A stretch of DNA of 34,640 bases from an uncultured Clostridia bacterium (lineage in GTDB: Bacteria > Bacillota > Clostridia > TANB77 > CAG-508). The translations under genes were made by a program, and so were the position numbers. Shown here in pieces: positions 8,103-18,095 of this stretch. Every line of letters begins with the position of its first letter. Positions within the stretch are counted from its first letter, which is position 1. Below the pieces are notes generated by a model. The model saw nothing but the letters and a program-made list of their open reading frames with translations. It made no database searches and was not told the origin of the DNA. The stretch lies in NCBI GenBank assembly GCA_947625825.1, contig CANQPV010000005.1, positions 1-34,640 on the forward strand. Reading direction: 5' to 3'.

Positions 8103-8238
8103 AAGTTTCAAGCTTGCAACTCTCGTTTGAGTTAACACAAGCTTTATTTTAAACTATTTTATATGGTTTGTCAAGACATTTTTTAAAATTTATAGGGAAA
8201 AATATCTAAAAAACATATTCCCTTAAAAACCTTTTATA

Positions 8239-8424
8239 TTATGCATTTAATTTTTCTATAATTTCGTCTACATCAAGTCCATGTACTTCACAAGCTTCTT
8301 CTATAGTTTCTGCTTGAGAAGCAGGACATCCTAAACAATGCATTCCAGCTTCTAATAAAATTTCTGCTTTTTCAGGTGCACTTTCTAATAATTCACCTAT
8401 TGTCATATCTTTCTTTATTTCCAT
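8239..8424 (-). CDS. DUF1858 domain protein (hybrid-cluster-associated redox disulfide type)
   Basis: MTIGELLESAPEKAEILLEAGMHCLGCPASQAETIEEACEVHGLDVDEIIEKLN. Confidence 0.9.
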   Translation of the reverse strand: MEIKKDMTIGELLESAPEKAEILLEAGMHCLGCPASQAETIEEACEVHGLDVDEIIEKLNA

Positions 8425-8479
8425 AACGTTCTCCTTTCCAAAACTATATTTTATTTTATCACATTTTTACAAAAAAGTA

Positions 8480-8508
8480 TAGACAAATTTAAAAATTTAG
8501 TATATGAT
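8480..8508 (+). promoter_or_regulatory. SigA-type promoter of T4SS arm A
   Basis: TAGACA - 17 nt - TATGAT, immediately upstream of a GAGGTGAT SD. Confidence 0.65.
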
Positions 8509-8530
8509 AAAAAAAGTGAGGTGATATAAA

Positions 8531-8674
8531 ATAGAATTAATTGATTATTTTTTCATACTTCTTATTATCAATTCTTTTATCTTTTTTTATTCATTATATA
8601 CTTTTTTCGATATAAAAATATTTCATAACTTGCAGGGTTCAAAATTAAAATTAAAAACAAATTCATTCAAATAG
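8531..8674 (+). CDS. Candidate 47-aa hydrophobic protein with ATA start (arm A leader ORF)
   Basis: GAGGTGAT SD, then ATA GAA TTA ATT GAT TAT TTT TTC...; ends TAG inside the SD (TAGGAGG) of the VirD4 gene; one TM-like segment. Confidence 0.45.
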   Translation: MELIDYFFILLIINSFIFFYSLYTFFDIKIFHNLQGSKLKLKTNSFK

Positions 8675-8686
8675 GAGGCTTTGTTA

Positions 8687-10411
8687 TTGTTAAAACGTAT
8701 TTTATTTACTTTATTTTTTGTGTCTATATTTTGTTTTATTGGTTTTCAAATCTTTATTCCACTTTATAATCAAAATCATATTATAGTAGATTATGGACTG
8801 CATTCTTTTGATATTTGCACAGAACAGCCTGTTTTATGGAAATATTGTAAAATTTGGTTTTGTTTTACTTATATTTTTTCTTCATTTTTCTTTTCAAATA
8901 TGATATATCATTTGTTTTTTCATAAATTTTTTAAAAGCTCAAAAAAATATAAGCCTAAAATTAAAAAGCAAAAAAATTCTATCTCTTTAATTAATTCAGA
9001 ATCAGATGATTCTTTAAAACTTTTAGTCGGAGAAACTGAAAAAGAAAAAAATTTAATATATTTACCAGAAAAAAGTTTATATCAAAATATTTTAATCACA
9101 GGAACTATAGGAACTGGAAAAACTAGTAGTGCTATGTATCCTTTTACTAAGCAACTAATTGCTTATTTGCATGATAATGAAAATGAAAAACTTGGCATGC
9201 TTATTTTAGATGTAAAAGGAAATTATCATAAAAAAGTTTTAGAATTCGCTCAAGAATTTGGTAGAGAAGATGATGTTATTACTATTGAATTAAAAGGCAA
9301 ATATAAATATAATCCTTTACATAAACCAAATTTAAAACCTTCTATTTTAGCAAATCGTTTAAAAACGGTCCTATTACTTTTTTCTAAGAATAATACAGAA
9401 TCCTATTGGCTCGATAAAGCTGCCCAAATTTTAGAAGAATGTATTAAACTTTGCAGGCTATATAATAATAATTATGTTACTTTTCAAGAGTTACATAAAT
9501 TAGTCACTATTCCGAATTATTATCTAGAAAAAATTAATTTATTACGTGAAAGATTTGCTAAGAATGAATTTTCTGAAAATCAAATTTATGATTTGCTTTC
9601 TGCTATAACTTTCTTTCAAAAAGAATTCTTATCACTAGATGATAGAACTTTATCAATTTTAAAATCTGAAATTACTCGTATTACAAACTGTTTTATATCT
9701 GATTATGATGTTTTAAAAACATTTAATCCTAATAAAGAAGAATTAAATTTTTTTGGATTTGAAGAAGTACTTTCTAAAGGAAAAATTGTAGTTTTAAATA
9801 TGAATATTAATGAATATTCTAATCTTTCAAAAATAATTGCAGCATATTTAAAATTAGATTTTCAAACTGATGTTATGTCAAGACTAGCTAAAAATAATTA
9901 TTCTAATTTTAGAAGTGTTTGTTTTATTTCTGATGAATATTCCGAATATTGTACAGAAACGGATGCTAATTTTTTCTCTCAAAGTAGGGAGGCCAAATGC
10001 ATTAATATTGTTGCTACTCAAAGTTACACATCTCTTCTTAATACTTTACATGACCAGGCTACAGTTAATGTTATTATTCAAAATTTAATTAATAAATTAT
10101 GGTTTCGCAGTGATGATATTTTTACTATTGAAACAGCACAAAAGCAAATTGGAAAAGAAGATAAAGAAAAAATTTCAAGAGGTTATTCTGAAAATGCTAA
10201 AGAAACAGTTTTTAGCTATTTTACTAATTCTTTTAATTCTAAAAATTCTAGTATATCAGAAACTGTTAATACACATATTTATTCTGATTTTGTATATGAT
10301 ACAAACTTTTTTACACAATCACTTAAAAATTTTTCTTGCCTCGCATTTCTTTCTGATGGGTCTAAAATAATTAATCCACAAAAAATTAATTTATTTCCAT
10401 ATTTTAAATAA
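8687..10411 (+). CDS. VirD4/TraG-like type IV coupling ATPase
   Basis: ILITGTIGTGKTSSAMYPF Walker A; FISDEYSEY Walker B; INIVATQSY; N-terminal TM segments. TTG at 8687 has 8-nt SD spacing versus 2 nt for TTG 8681. Confidence 0.88.
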   Translation: MLKRILFTLFFVSIFCFIGFQIFIPLYNQNHIIVDYGLHSFDICTEQPVLWKYCKIWFCFTYIFSSFFFSNMIYHLFFHKFFKSSKKYKPKIKKQKNSISLINSESDDSLKLLVGETEKEKNLIYLPEKSLYQNILITGTIGTGKTSSAMYPFTKQLIAYLHDNENEKLGMLILDVKGNYHKKVLEFAQEFGREDDVITIELKGKYKYNPLHKPNLKPSILANRLKTVLLLFSKNNTESYWLDKAAQILEECIKLCRLYNNNYVTFQELHKLVTIPNYYLEKINLLRERFAKNEFSENQIYDLLSAITFFQKEFLSLDDRTLSILKSEITRITNCFISDYDVLKTFNPNKEELNFFGFEEVLSKGKIVVLNMNINEYSNLSKIIAAYLKLDFQTDVMSRLAKNNYSNFRSVCFISDEYSEYCTETDANFFSQSREAKCINIVATQSYTSLLNTLHDQATVNVIIQNLINKLWFRSDDIFTIETAQKQIGKEDKEKISRGYSENAKETVFSYFTNSFNSKNSSISETVNTHIYSDFVYDTNFFTQSLKNFSCLAFLSDGSKIINPQKINLFPYFK

Positions 10412-10444
10412 TTAATTAAAAAATTTATTATAAGGAGTGTTTTT

Positions 10445-10795
10445 ATGTTTATTAAAAAATTAAATCAAAATCTTTTTATTAAAATATTATTTTTATTTAT
10501 AATATTTTTTATATTTTTATATTCTCCAGTACATGCTGGTTTGTTTGATGGAAATCCACAAATTGTAGATAAATTAAATTCCGCATTTGAGCAAATTGAA
10601 GGTTGGTTATTAAAGCTTGCTACTCCTGCAGCTGCAGTTGCAATAGCTGTTGGTGTTTTTATGCAAAAATTTAGCTTTGGAGATGAAGAAAGAATAAGAA
10701 CCGCTAAAAAATTAATTCGAGGTACTTTATTTTCATATGCATTTATTCTTGTTTTAGATTTAGTTTTATCTGCAATTCAAACATTATTAAAATAG
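10445..10795 (+). CDS. VirB2/TrbC-like pilin candidate
   Basis: Signal peptide ending SPVHA|GLF, then two hydrophobic helices (ATPAAAVAIAVGVFMQ; LFSYAFILVLDLVLSAI). Confidence 0.72.
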   Translation: MFIKKLNQNLFIKILFLFIIFFIFLYSPVHAGLFDGNPQIVDKLNSAFEQIEGWLLKLATPAAAVAIAVGVFMQKFSFGDEERIRTAKKLIRGTLFSYAFILVLDLVLSAIQTLLK

Positions 10796-10807
10796 GAGGC
10801 GCTATTT

Positions 10808-11692
10808 TTGGAAGATCCTACTTCTTTAACTAATACAATTATTCAAACTATTAATTCTATTTTTCAAACTTTATTTTCTTCTATTGATAACAGTGTTTAT
10901 AAAATATTAGATAAAATTACTTTTGTTGATAGTAGCATTTTAACTGATTCTATTTTTGAAAAATTATTTGGCACAAATTCTTCTAATGGATTGCTTTTAG
11001 TCGCTAATTCTTTGCTATTTGGTTTTAGTCTATATTATGCCATTAGACTATTGTATTCTTATTATATGAATTTGCAAATAGAAAGACCATTTCAATTTAT
11101 TTTTAAATTATTAATTTTTGGAATTGTTATGAATTGCTCTTATTTAATTTGTAAACAATTTTTGGAACTTAATAGTTTTATTTCTGATGCAATAAGAAAT
11201 GTTGGAGAAAGAGTTTTAGGAAGTGAAATTTCTTTTTCAGGATTAATTGCTCAATTAAATGATTATATTTCTATTAATGAAGAAAGTTTTACTATATTTT
11301 CATTTGATGGAATTATAAAAAGTTTTATTTCAATAGGCTTATTTAATTTAATTTTTTCATATTCCTTGCGTTTTATTTTATTAAAAATATTTATTTTATT
11401 AACTCCGTTTTCTATATTAAGCTTAATAAATAATTCTACTTCATGGTTATTTAAAACATGGTTCAGAACAATTTTATCTTTGCTATTGCAACAGTCTTTC
11501 GTTTCAATTATTTTATTAATTATTTTTTCTGTTCCATATCAAAATGAAAATATGCTTTCTAAATTGATTTATATAGGTGGTATTTATGCTTTAATTCGTG
11601 CTAATTCATATATAAGAACTTTAATCGGTGGAATTTCTACTGATGTTTCTAATAATTTGCAATTTGGAGCTAGCACATTAAAAAATATTTAA
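10808..11692 (+). CDS. VirB6/TrbL-like polytopic membrane protein
   Basis: Multiple TM helices, position after VirB2-like gene; TTG start with AGGAGG at 8-nt spacing. Confidence 0.72.
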   Translation: MEDPTSLTNTIIQTINSIFQTLFSSIDNSVYKILDKITFVDSSILTDSIFEKLFGTNSSNGLLLVANSLLFGFSLYYAIRLLYSYYMNLQIERPFQFIFKLLIFGIVMNCSYLICKQFLELNSFISDAIRNVGERVLGSEISFSGLIAQLNDYISINEESFTIFSFDGIIKSFISIGLFNLIFSYSLRFILLKIFILLTPFSILSLINNSTSWLFKTWFRTILSLLLQQSFVSIILLIIFSVPYQNENMLSKLIYIGGIYALIRANSYIRTLIGGISTDVSNNLQFGASTLKNI

Positions 11693-11816
11693 TAATTAAA
11701 TTATTTATATTTATTAATATTAATTATTATATTTTATTTTTTATTTATATTTTTTAATTTAAAAAATAATTATTTAAATTATATTTTTATTTAATCTTAT
11801 ACGAGGAGAAAATTAT

Positions 11817-12101
11817 ATGAAATTTATTTTTCCACAAAATTATAATTTTAAAAATAAATTATTTGGAATTTTAGATTATTCATCTTTAATATTAAATATT
11901 ATTTGGGATGTTATTATTTTTATATTAATAAATTTATTTTTTAAAAGTTTAAATATTAAAATATTTATTTTTATATTGTTTTGCCTTCCAATTTTATTAT
12001 TTAGTATAATTGGTTTTAATCACGAAAATATAGTTTATATTTTAGTGTATATTATAAACTATATTAAGAGCCCAAAATTATATTTATATTCAAAAGATTA
12101 G
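11817..12101 (+). CDS. PrgI-like small membrane protein
   Basis: FPQNYNFKNKLFGILDYSSL...two TM...FNHENIVYILVYIINYIKSPKLYLY pattern. Confidence 0.7.
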   Translation: MKFIFPQNYNFKNKLFGILDYSSLILNIIWDVIIFILINLFFKSLNIKIFIFILFCLPILLFSIIGFNHENIVYILVYIINYIKSPKLYLYSKD

Positions 12102-12668
12102 AAATTGTCTTTTTGTTAAAATGCATTTTTGTTTATTTTTATTATATAATAACACTTATTTTTTATATTTTATAAAGTTTTGTTTTTTGTTTTCATAATT
12201 ATATTATGTATATCGTTTTAGTTTAATATAAAATAAGCCTCAAAGTATTCAACCCCAAGTGTTTTTTAACTAAATTATATTAATTTTTAATTTTTAAATT
12301 TATCAAATTGTGTTTTACTTTTTTAAAATTTTAAATAATAGATTCATTTTTTCCTTTATAATTTTTCTCATTTTTCATACTTTTTTGACAACTTTTTATT
12401 TTGTTTAATTTTCATTTTTTATAAAAACTTTTAAATTTAAATTTTATACAATTATATATTTAAAAAAATATTTTTATTTTAATTTAAATTAATTTTTTAT
12501 ATGATTTTTTTGTTTTAATTTATTAATATTTAAATTTTTTATAATTTCTTTATTTTAGTTATTATTTAATATTTAATGATTTAATTATTTAATTTATTAC
12601 AATATTAAATTATTTTAAATAGGAATTTATTTTTTCTATTTTTTATAAACTATTTTTTTTATGTTTTG

Positions 12669-12697
12669 TTGTAAATTTAATAGAAAAATGATATAAT
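12669..12697 (+). promoter_or_regulatory. SigA-type promoter of dnaD-dnaC
   Basis: TTGTAA - 17 nt - TATAAT. Confidence 0.55.
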
Positions 12698-12728
12698 TTG
12701 TCAAAATACAATAATTGGGGGAATTCCT

Positions 12729-13697
12729 ATGAAATTAGAACAAAATGATTTATTACCATTGTTTTCAAATACAAATATACCAGATATATTTTTTACAGAA
12801 TATTTGCCAGAAGCAAATAGCGATTTTGTAAAAGTATATTTATATATCTTATTTCTTTCTAAATATGATAAAGACATTAAAGTAAATGACTTATGCAAAA
12901 AATTAGGACTTTCTCTAAAGATAATTCAAGATGCTATTAAATATTGGGAAGAACAAAATGTGCTTATTAGAAAAAATACTGGTTTTGTTTTTAATAACTT
13001 ACAAGAAATAGAGTTAAATCATTTATATAAACCAAGAGTTGCTTTATCTGCTGAACAAATTCAAAAATCTGCTGAAAGTCAAAAGCGCGCAAAAACTCTT
13101 GAGTATATTAATAATAAATTCTTCTCTGGTTTAATGCCAACTACCTGGTACCCGGATATTGAATTATGGTTTAAAAAATATGAATTTGATGATGAAGTTA
13201 TGATTGCTTTATTTGAATATTGCTTTGATAAATCCGCTCTTCATAGAAACTATATTCAAGTAGTTGCAGATGCTTGGTCTAAAAATTCAATTAAAACTTA
13301 TAATGATTTAGAATTATATTATGAAAAACAAGAAAAAGTAAATAAAGTTGCTAATATGATTATTAAAAAGTTAAATATATCAAGACCTTTATCTCATTAT
13401 GAATTTAATTATGTAGAAAAATGGATTATTGATTTTAATTTTTCTTTTGACATAATTGAAATTGCCTTAAAAAGAACTACATCTAAAGTAAATCCTAGTT
13501 TTGATTATATTGATAAATTATTAACTGATTGGCATGATAGAAAATTTACAACTCCAGAACAAGTTCAAAAATTTTTAGAAGATATGAAACAAAAAAATAA
13601 AGATATAAAACAATTAGAAAAGAAAACTGGATATCAAAAATATGATCAAAGAACTTATGATAATTTAAATGAATTATATGCAAACAAAAAAAATTAA
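12729..13697 (+). CDS. DnaD-domain replication initiation protein
   Basis: N-terminal winged-helix-like region and C-terminal DnaD-like repeats; followed by DnaC/DnaI-type ATPase. Confidence 0.75.
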   Translation: MKLEQNDLLPLFSNTNIPDIFFTEYLPEANSDFVKVYLYILFLSKYDKDIKVNDLCKKLGLSLKIIQDAIKYWEEQNVLIRKNTGFVFNNLQEIELNHLYKPRVALSAEQIQKSAESQKRAKTLEYINNKFFSGLMPTTWYPDIELWFKKYEFDDEVMIALFEYCFDKSALHRNYIQVVADAWSKNSIKTYNDLELYYEKQEKVNKVANMIIKKLNISRPLSHYEFNYVEKWIIDFNFSFDIIEIALKRTTSKVNPSFDYIDKLLTDWHDRKFTTPEQVQKFLEDMKQKNKDIKQLEKKTGYQKYDQRTYDNLNELYANKKN

Positions 13698-13715
13698 TTT
13701 AGTGGAGGTTTTATT

Positions 13716-14711
13716 TTGAATAATTCAACTCTTAAATCTTTATTAATTGAATATGATAAAAAAAGAATATTTGCTGAAGAATTAGCACAAAAAAATAAAG
13801 AAAATTTATATAATAAATTTCCTGAGCTTTTTGATATTGATAAAAAATTAAGTTCTTTAGCTTTATCAACAATAAAAGAAATGACTAAAAATAATAATAA
13901 AGAATTAATTGAAAAATTAAATTCTGACATTACTATTTTAAAAAATCAAAAAGAAAAAATATTAAAATCAATTGGTAAAGAAGCAGAAAGTATTATACCA
14001 AATTATGAATGTAAAATTTGTAATGATACCGGTTATATTTTTGATGGTAAAACTTCTAAAATGTGCAATTGTTTAAAGCAAAAAATTTACAATATAGAAT
14101 ATAATAAATGTAATATTAGTAATTTAGAAAAACAAAATTTTAATAATTTTAATTTGAATTTATATTCTAATGAAATTTCAAAAGATAAATATGGCACAGA
14201 TATTTCTCCAAGGGAAAATATTAAATTAATTTTAGATATTTGTAAGAAATTTATTACTAATTTTGATAATTCAGAAGAAAAAAATTTATTATTTAGAGGA
14301 AGAACAGGGCTTGGAAAAACTTTTCTTTCTAGCTGTATTGCAAATGAATTATTAAAACAAGGTAAAACTGTATTATATCAAACTTCTTCTGTTATGTTAG
14401 ATACAATTATTAATTATCATTTAGGAAAATCAAATATTTCTTCTGATATTTATGATCATTTGTTAAATGTAGACTTGCTAATTATTGATGATTTAGGAAC
14501 AGAAGGAATTAATAATATGAAATTAACAGAATTATTTAATTTATTAAATACTAGATTATTAAATTCTAAAAAGGTTACTAAAACTATTATTTCTACTAAT
14601 TTAACTTTGCAAGATATTTTTGATGCTTATGATGAAAGAATAGTTTCTAGAATTATTGGATACTATAATATTTGTTATTTCTTTGGTGATGATATTAGAT
14701 TTAATAAATAA
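13716..14711 (+). CDS. DnaC/DnaI-like helicase loader ATPase
   Basis: CKICNDTGYI zinc motif, LFRGRTGLGKTFLSSCIANELL Walker A, LLIIDDLGTEG Walker B; TTG start with GGAGG. Confidence 0.88.
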   Translation: MNNSTLKSLLIEYDKKRIFAEELAQKNKENLYNKFPELFDIDKKLSSLALSTIKEMTKNNNKELIEKLNSDITILKNQKEKILKSIGKEAESIIPNYECKICNDTGYIFDGKTSKMCNCLKQKIYNIEYNKCNISNLEKQNFNNFNLNLYSNEISKDKYGTDISPRENIKLILDICKKFITNFDNSEEKNLLFRGRTGLGKTFLSSCIANELLKQGKTVLYQTSSVMLDTIINYHLGKSNISSDIYDHLLNVDLLIIDDLGTEGINNMKLTELFNLLNTRLLNSKKVTKTIISTNLTLQDIFDAYDERIVSRIIGYYNICYFFGDDIRFNK

Positions 14712-14740
14712 AAAATCGTTTGCAAAGCAAACGATTTTTT
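14710..14740. terminator. Bidirectional terminator between dnaC and gyrA
   Basis: AAAAAATCGTTTGC AAA GCAAACGATTTTTT. Confidence 0.88.
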
Positions 14741-14745
14741 ATTAT

Positions 14746-17199
14746 TTATTCTTCATCTTCTTCAGGATTAATAGTTTCTATGCTAACTACTTTTCCTTCA
14801 TTTGTTCTCATTAATGTAACACCTTGTGTTGATCTACCTAAAACACTAATATCTTTTACTCTTAATCTAATAATTGTTCCATTTTCTGTAATTAGCATTA
14901 CATCTTCATTGTCTGTTGCAATACGAATTCCAACTAATTTTCCTGTTTTTGGCGTAATCTTATATGTAGTTACACCTTTTCCACCTCTTGTTTGAACTCT
15001 GTATTCATCTAATTCTGTTCTTTTTCCAAAACCGTTTTCTGTAATTGCAAGTAATGTGGCATTTTTATTACCTTCAATAATGCTTTCCATTCCTATTACA
15101 GAATCTTCTTCATTTAAACGAATACCTATAACTCCTTGTGCAGTTCTTCCCATTGGTCTTACATCTTTTTCTCCAAATGTAATGCAAGCTCCTTCACGTG
15201 TTACTAATACAACATTATCTTCGCCATCTGTTAATCTAACGTCTATTAATTCATCATCTTCTCTTAATGTAATAGATAAAAGTCCTGTTTTTCTACTAGA
15301 ATCAAATTCATTTAATGGTGTTTTCTTAATGAAACCTTTTTTAGTTCCCATTAATAAATATTTTCCATCAGCAAAATTAGAAATTGGAATAACTGCTGAT
15401 ATTTTTTCTCCTGCATCTAATCTTAATAAATTAACTATTGCAGTCCCTTTTGCAGTTCTTCCCGCTTCTGGTACTTCATATCCTCTTAGTCTATAAAGTT
15501 TTCCTTTATTGCTAAAGAATAATATTGTATCATGAGTTGAAGCTGTAAATATTTGTTTTACAAAATCTTCTTCTCTAGTTGCTAGCCCTGTAATTCCCTT
15601 TCCTCCACGTTTTTGGCTTTTATATGTATCTATTGGCATTCTCTTTATGTAACCAAAGTGAGTTAACGTAATTACAGTTTGTTCTTCTTTTACTAAATCT
15701 TCAATATTAATTTCTCCTTCTGCAGCAACAATTTTTGTTCTTCTTTCGTCACCATATTTTTGCTTAATTTCTAATAATTCTTCTTTTATAATGTCATAAA
15801 CTAATTTCTCACTTGAAAGCACAGCTCTTAAATGTTCAATTAATTTCATTAATTCATTATATTCTTCATCAATTTTTTCTCTTTGTAATCCTGATAATGT
15901 TCTTAATCTCATATCTAGTATAGCTTGTGCCTGAATTTCAGAAAGTTTAAATCTTTCCATTAATCTTTCTTTTGCATCATCATAAGAATTACGAATAATT
16001 TCAATAACTTCATCAATATTGTCTAAGGCAATTTTTAATCCTTCTAAAATATGTGCCCTTGCTAATGCTTTTTCTAATTCAAATTGTGTTCTACGAAGAA
16101 TTACATCTTTTCTATGATCAATATAATAATCTAAACATTGTCTTAGTGTTAAAATTTTAGGTTCGCCATTTACTAATGCAAGCATTATAATTCCAAAAGT
16201 ATCTTGAAGTTGTGTATGTTTATATAATTGATTTAAAATTACTTGAGCATTTACATCTCTTTTTAATTCAATTACTATTCTAATTTTTGATTCTCTATCT
16301 GATTCATCTCTAATTTCTGAAATGCCTTCTATTCTTTTCTCTTTAACCAAATCTGCCATATCTTCAATTAATTTTGCTTTATTTACTTGATATGGAAGAG
16401 AATTTACAATAATTCTTTGCCTATTTCCACTCATTTCCTCTATTTCAGCTTCTGCTCTTACTGTTATTTTTCCTCTTCCTGTTGTATAAGCTTGTTTAAT
16501 ACCTTCTAAACCTAGTATAATTCCTTCTGTAGGGAAATCTGGCCCTTTTATTACTTCCATTAATTCTTCATCTGTAACATTATCTTCATCTATAATTTTT
16601 ATAATTCCATTTATTACCTCTGTTAAATTATGTGGTGGAATATTAGTTGCCATTCCTACTGCAATACCAGAAGAACCATTAATTAATAATGCTGGTATTT
16701 TTGCAGGAAGTACAGTTGGCTCTTGTAATCTATCATCATAGTTTGGCATAAAATTAACTGTATTTTTTTCTATATCTGTAAGCATTGTTTCTGCAATTTT
16801 AGCCATTCTTGCTTCTGTATACCTCATAGCAGCAGGACTATCTCCATCAACAGATCCAAAGTTTCCATGTCCATCAATTAAAGGATATCTTTGTGTAAAA
16901 TCTTGTGCTAATCTAACCATAGCATCATATACAGAAGAATCTCCATGTGGATGGTATCTACCTAAAACAGAACCTACAGTATTTGCGCATTTTCTATATG
17001 GCTTGTCTGATGTAATACCATCTTCATACATAGAGTATAAAATTCTTCTATGTACTGGTTTTAAACCATCTCTTACATCTGGAAGTGCTCTAGATACAAT
17101 AACACTCATAGCATAGTCAATATAAGCAGTACGCATTTCTTTTTCTATGTCACGTTCTATTATTTTTCCGTCATTTCTTTTTTGCTCATTTGCTTCCAT
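14746..17199 (-). CDS. gyrA: DNA gyrase subunit A
   Basis: DYAMSVIVSRALPDVRDGLKPVHRRILYSM, YHPHGDSSVYDAMVRLAQDF, GQRGGKGIT-type C-terminal repeats. Confidence 0.98.
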   Translation of the reverse strand: MEANEQKRNDGKIIERDIEKEMRTAYIDYAMSVIVSRALPDVRDGLKPVHRRILYSMYEDGITSDKPYRKCANTVGSVLGRYHPHGDSSVYDAMVRLAQDFTQRYPLIDGHGNFGSVDGDSPAAMRYTEARMAKIAETMLTDIEKNTVNFMPNYDDRLQEPTVLPAKIPALLINGSSGIAVGMATNIPPHNLTEVINGIIKIIDEDNVTDEELMEVIKGPDFPTEGIILGLEGIKQAYTTGRGKITVRAEAEIEEMSGNRQRIIVNSLPYQVNKAKLIEDMADLVKEKRIEGISEIRDESDRESKIRIVIELKRDVNAQVILNQLYKHTQLQDTFGIIMLALVNGEPKILTLRQCLDYYIDHRKDVILRRTQFELEKALARAHILEGLKIALDNIDEVIEIIRNSYDDAKERLMERFKLSEIQAQAILDMRLRTLSGLQREKIDEEYNELMKLIEHLRAVLSSEKLVYDIIKEELLEIKQKYGDERRTKIVAAEGEINIEDLVKEEQTVITLTHFGYIKRMPIDTYKSQKRGGKGITGLATREEDFVKQIFTASTHDTILFFSNKGKLYRLRGYEVPEAGRTAKGTAIVNLLRLDAGEKISAVIPISNFADGKYLLMGTKKGFIKKTPLNEFDSSRKTGLLSITLREDDELIDVRLTDGEDNVVLVTREGACITFGEKDVRPMGRTAQGVIGIRLNEEDSVIGMESIIEGNKNATLLAITENGFGKRTELDEYRVQTRGGKGVTTYKITPKTGKLVGIRIATDNEDVMLITENGTIIRLRVKDISVLGRSTQGVTLMRTNEGKVVSIETINPEEDEE

Positions 17200-17323
17200 T
17201 TTTATACCTCTTTTCTTGTTTTCTTTACCTGTTAATTATACTAAAATGGGAAAAAATATGCAAGCAAAAAATAGAAGAAAAATGCTATTTAATTAGCAAA
17301 ATTTTATATATAAATATTAAAAC

Positions 17324-18070
17324 TTATGCAGTTAATATTCCAGCTAATTGTAATTGTTCTTCACTTAAATTAAAGTTATGTCCATTATTTTTTATTAATA
17401 AATGTATATTTTCAATTTCTCTTGCTTGTTTAATAGTAGTTTCTAATGGTAATAATTCTTTTAATCTATCTTTTATCTTTTGATATTCTCTTTCCATTCC
17501 GTCAAAATCTTTTTCATTGTAATAATTACGCCAATTATTTTCATACTTTCCTAATTTTTCTACATTATCTAATTGACTTACAAACTCAGTTTCAATGTTA
17601 GTAGCAATATTATCTAATATTACATTTTTTCCTTGCCTTATTAAAGTTGCTACATTTCCTGGTATCCATCCATTTTTTGTACTAACAGATATGGCAGAAT
17701 CTAAAACATTAGAAACTCCGTCTATAATTCCTCCATTTTTTATTGCATTTTGTGCTTGTGAAATATTCTCAAATTTTCCTGTAAGTATACCTGTTACGCT
17801 TTTACCAAGTTCAATTCCGCTTTCAACTGCTTTATTAATTCCTTCTCTTAAACCACCTTTTATTAAACTATTTTTTACATCTATTACTTGATTTTCAACA
17901 AAATCTGGTAATACCCATCTTAAACCTAAATCAATAGCAGTATTTATTATTTTTCCTACTGTAGAATTTAAAAATCCATTTTGTTCTTCCCTTGTAACTA
18001 ATTCATTTAATTCTTTTTCCTCTATGTTTTGATTTATTTGTTTAGTTTCTTCTTTTAATAAATTTTCCAT
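17324..18070 (-). CDS. Unknown 248-aa protein, last gene of T4SS arm B
   Basis: Intact ORF with SD, Gly/Ala-rich amphipathic middle, charged C-term; no family recognised. Confidence 0.75.
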   Translation of the reverse strand: MENLLKEETKQINQNIEEKELNELVTREEQNGFLNSTVGKIINTAIDLGLRWVLPDFVENQVIDVKNSLIKGGLREGINKAVESGIELGKSVTGILTGKFENISQAQNAIKNGGIIDGVSNVLDSAISVSTKNGWIPGNVATLIRQGKNVILDNIATNIETEFVSQLDNVEKLGKYENNWRNYYNEKDFDGMEREYQKIKDRLKELLPLETTIKQAREIENIHLLIKNNGHNFNLSEEQLQLAGILTA

Positions 18071-18095
18071 TTTTTTATTCTCCTTTTATATTTTT

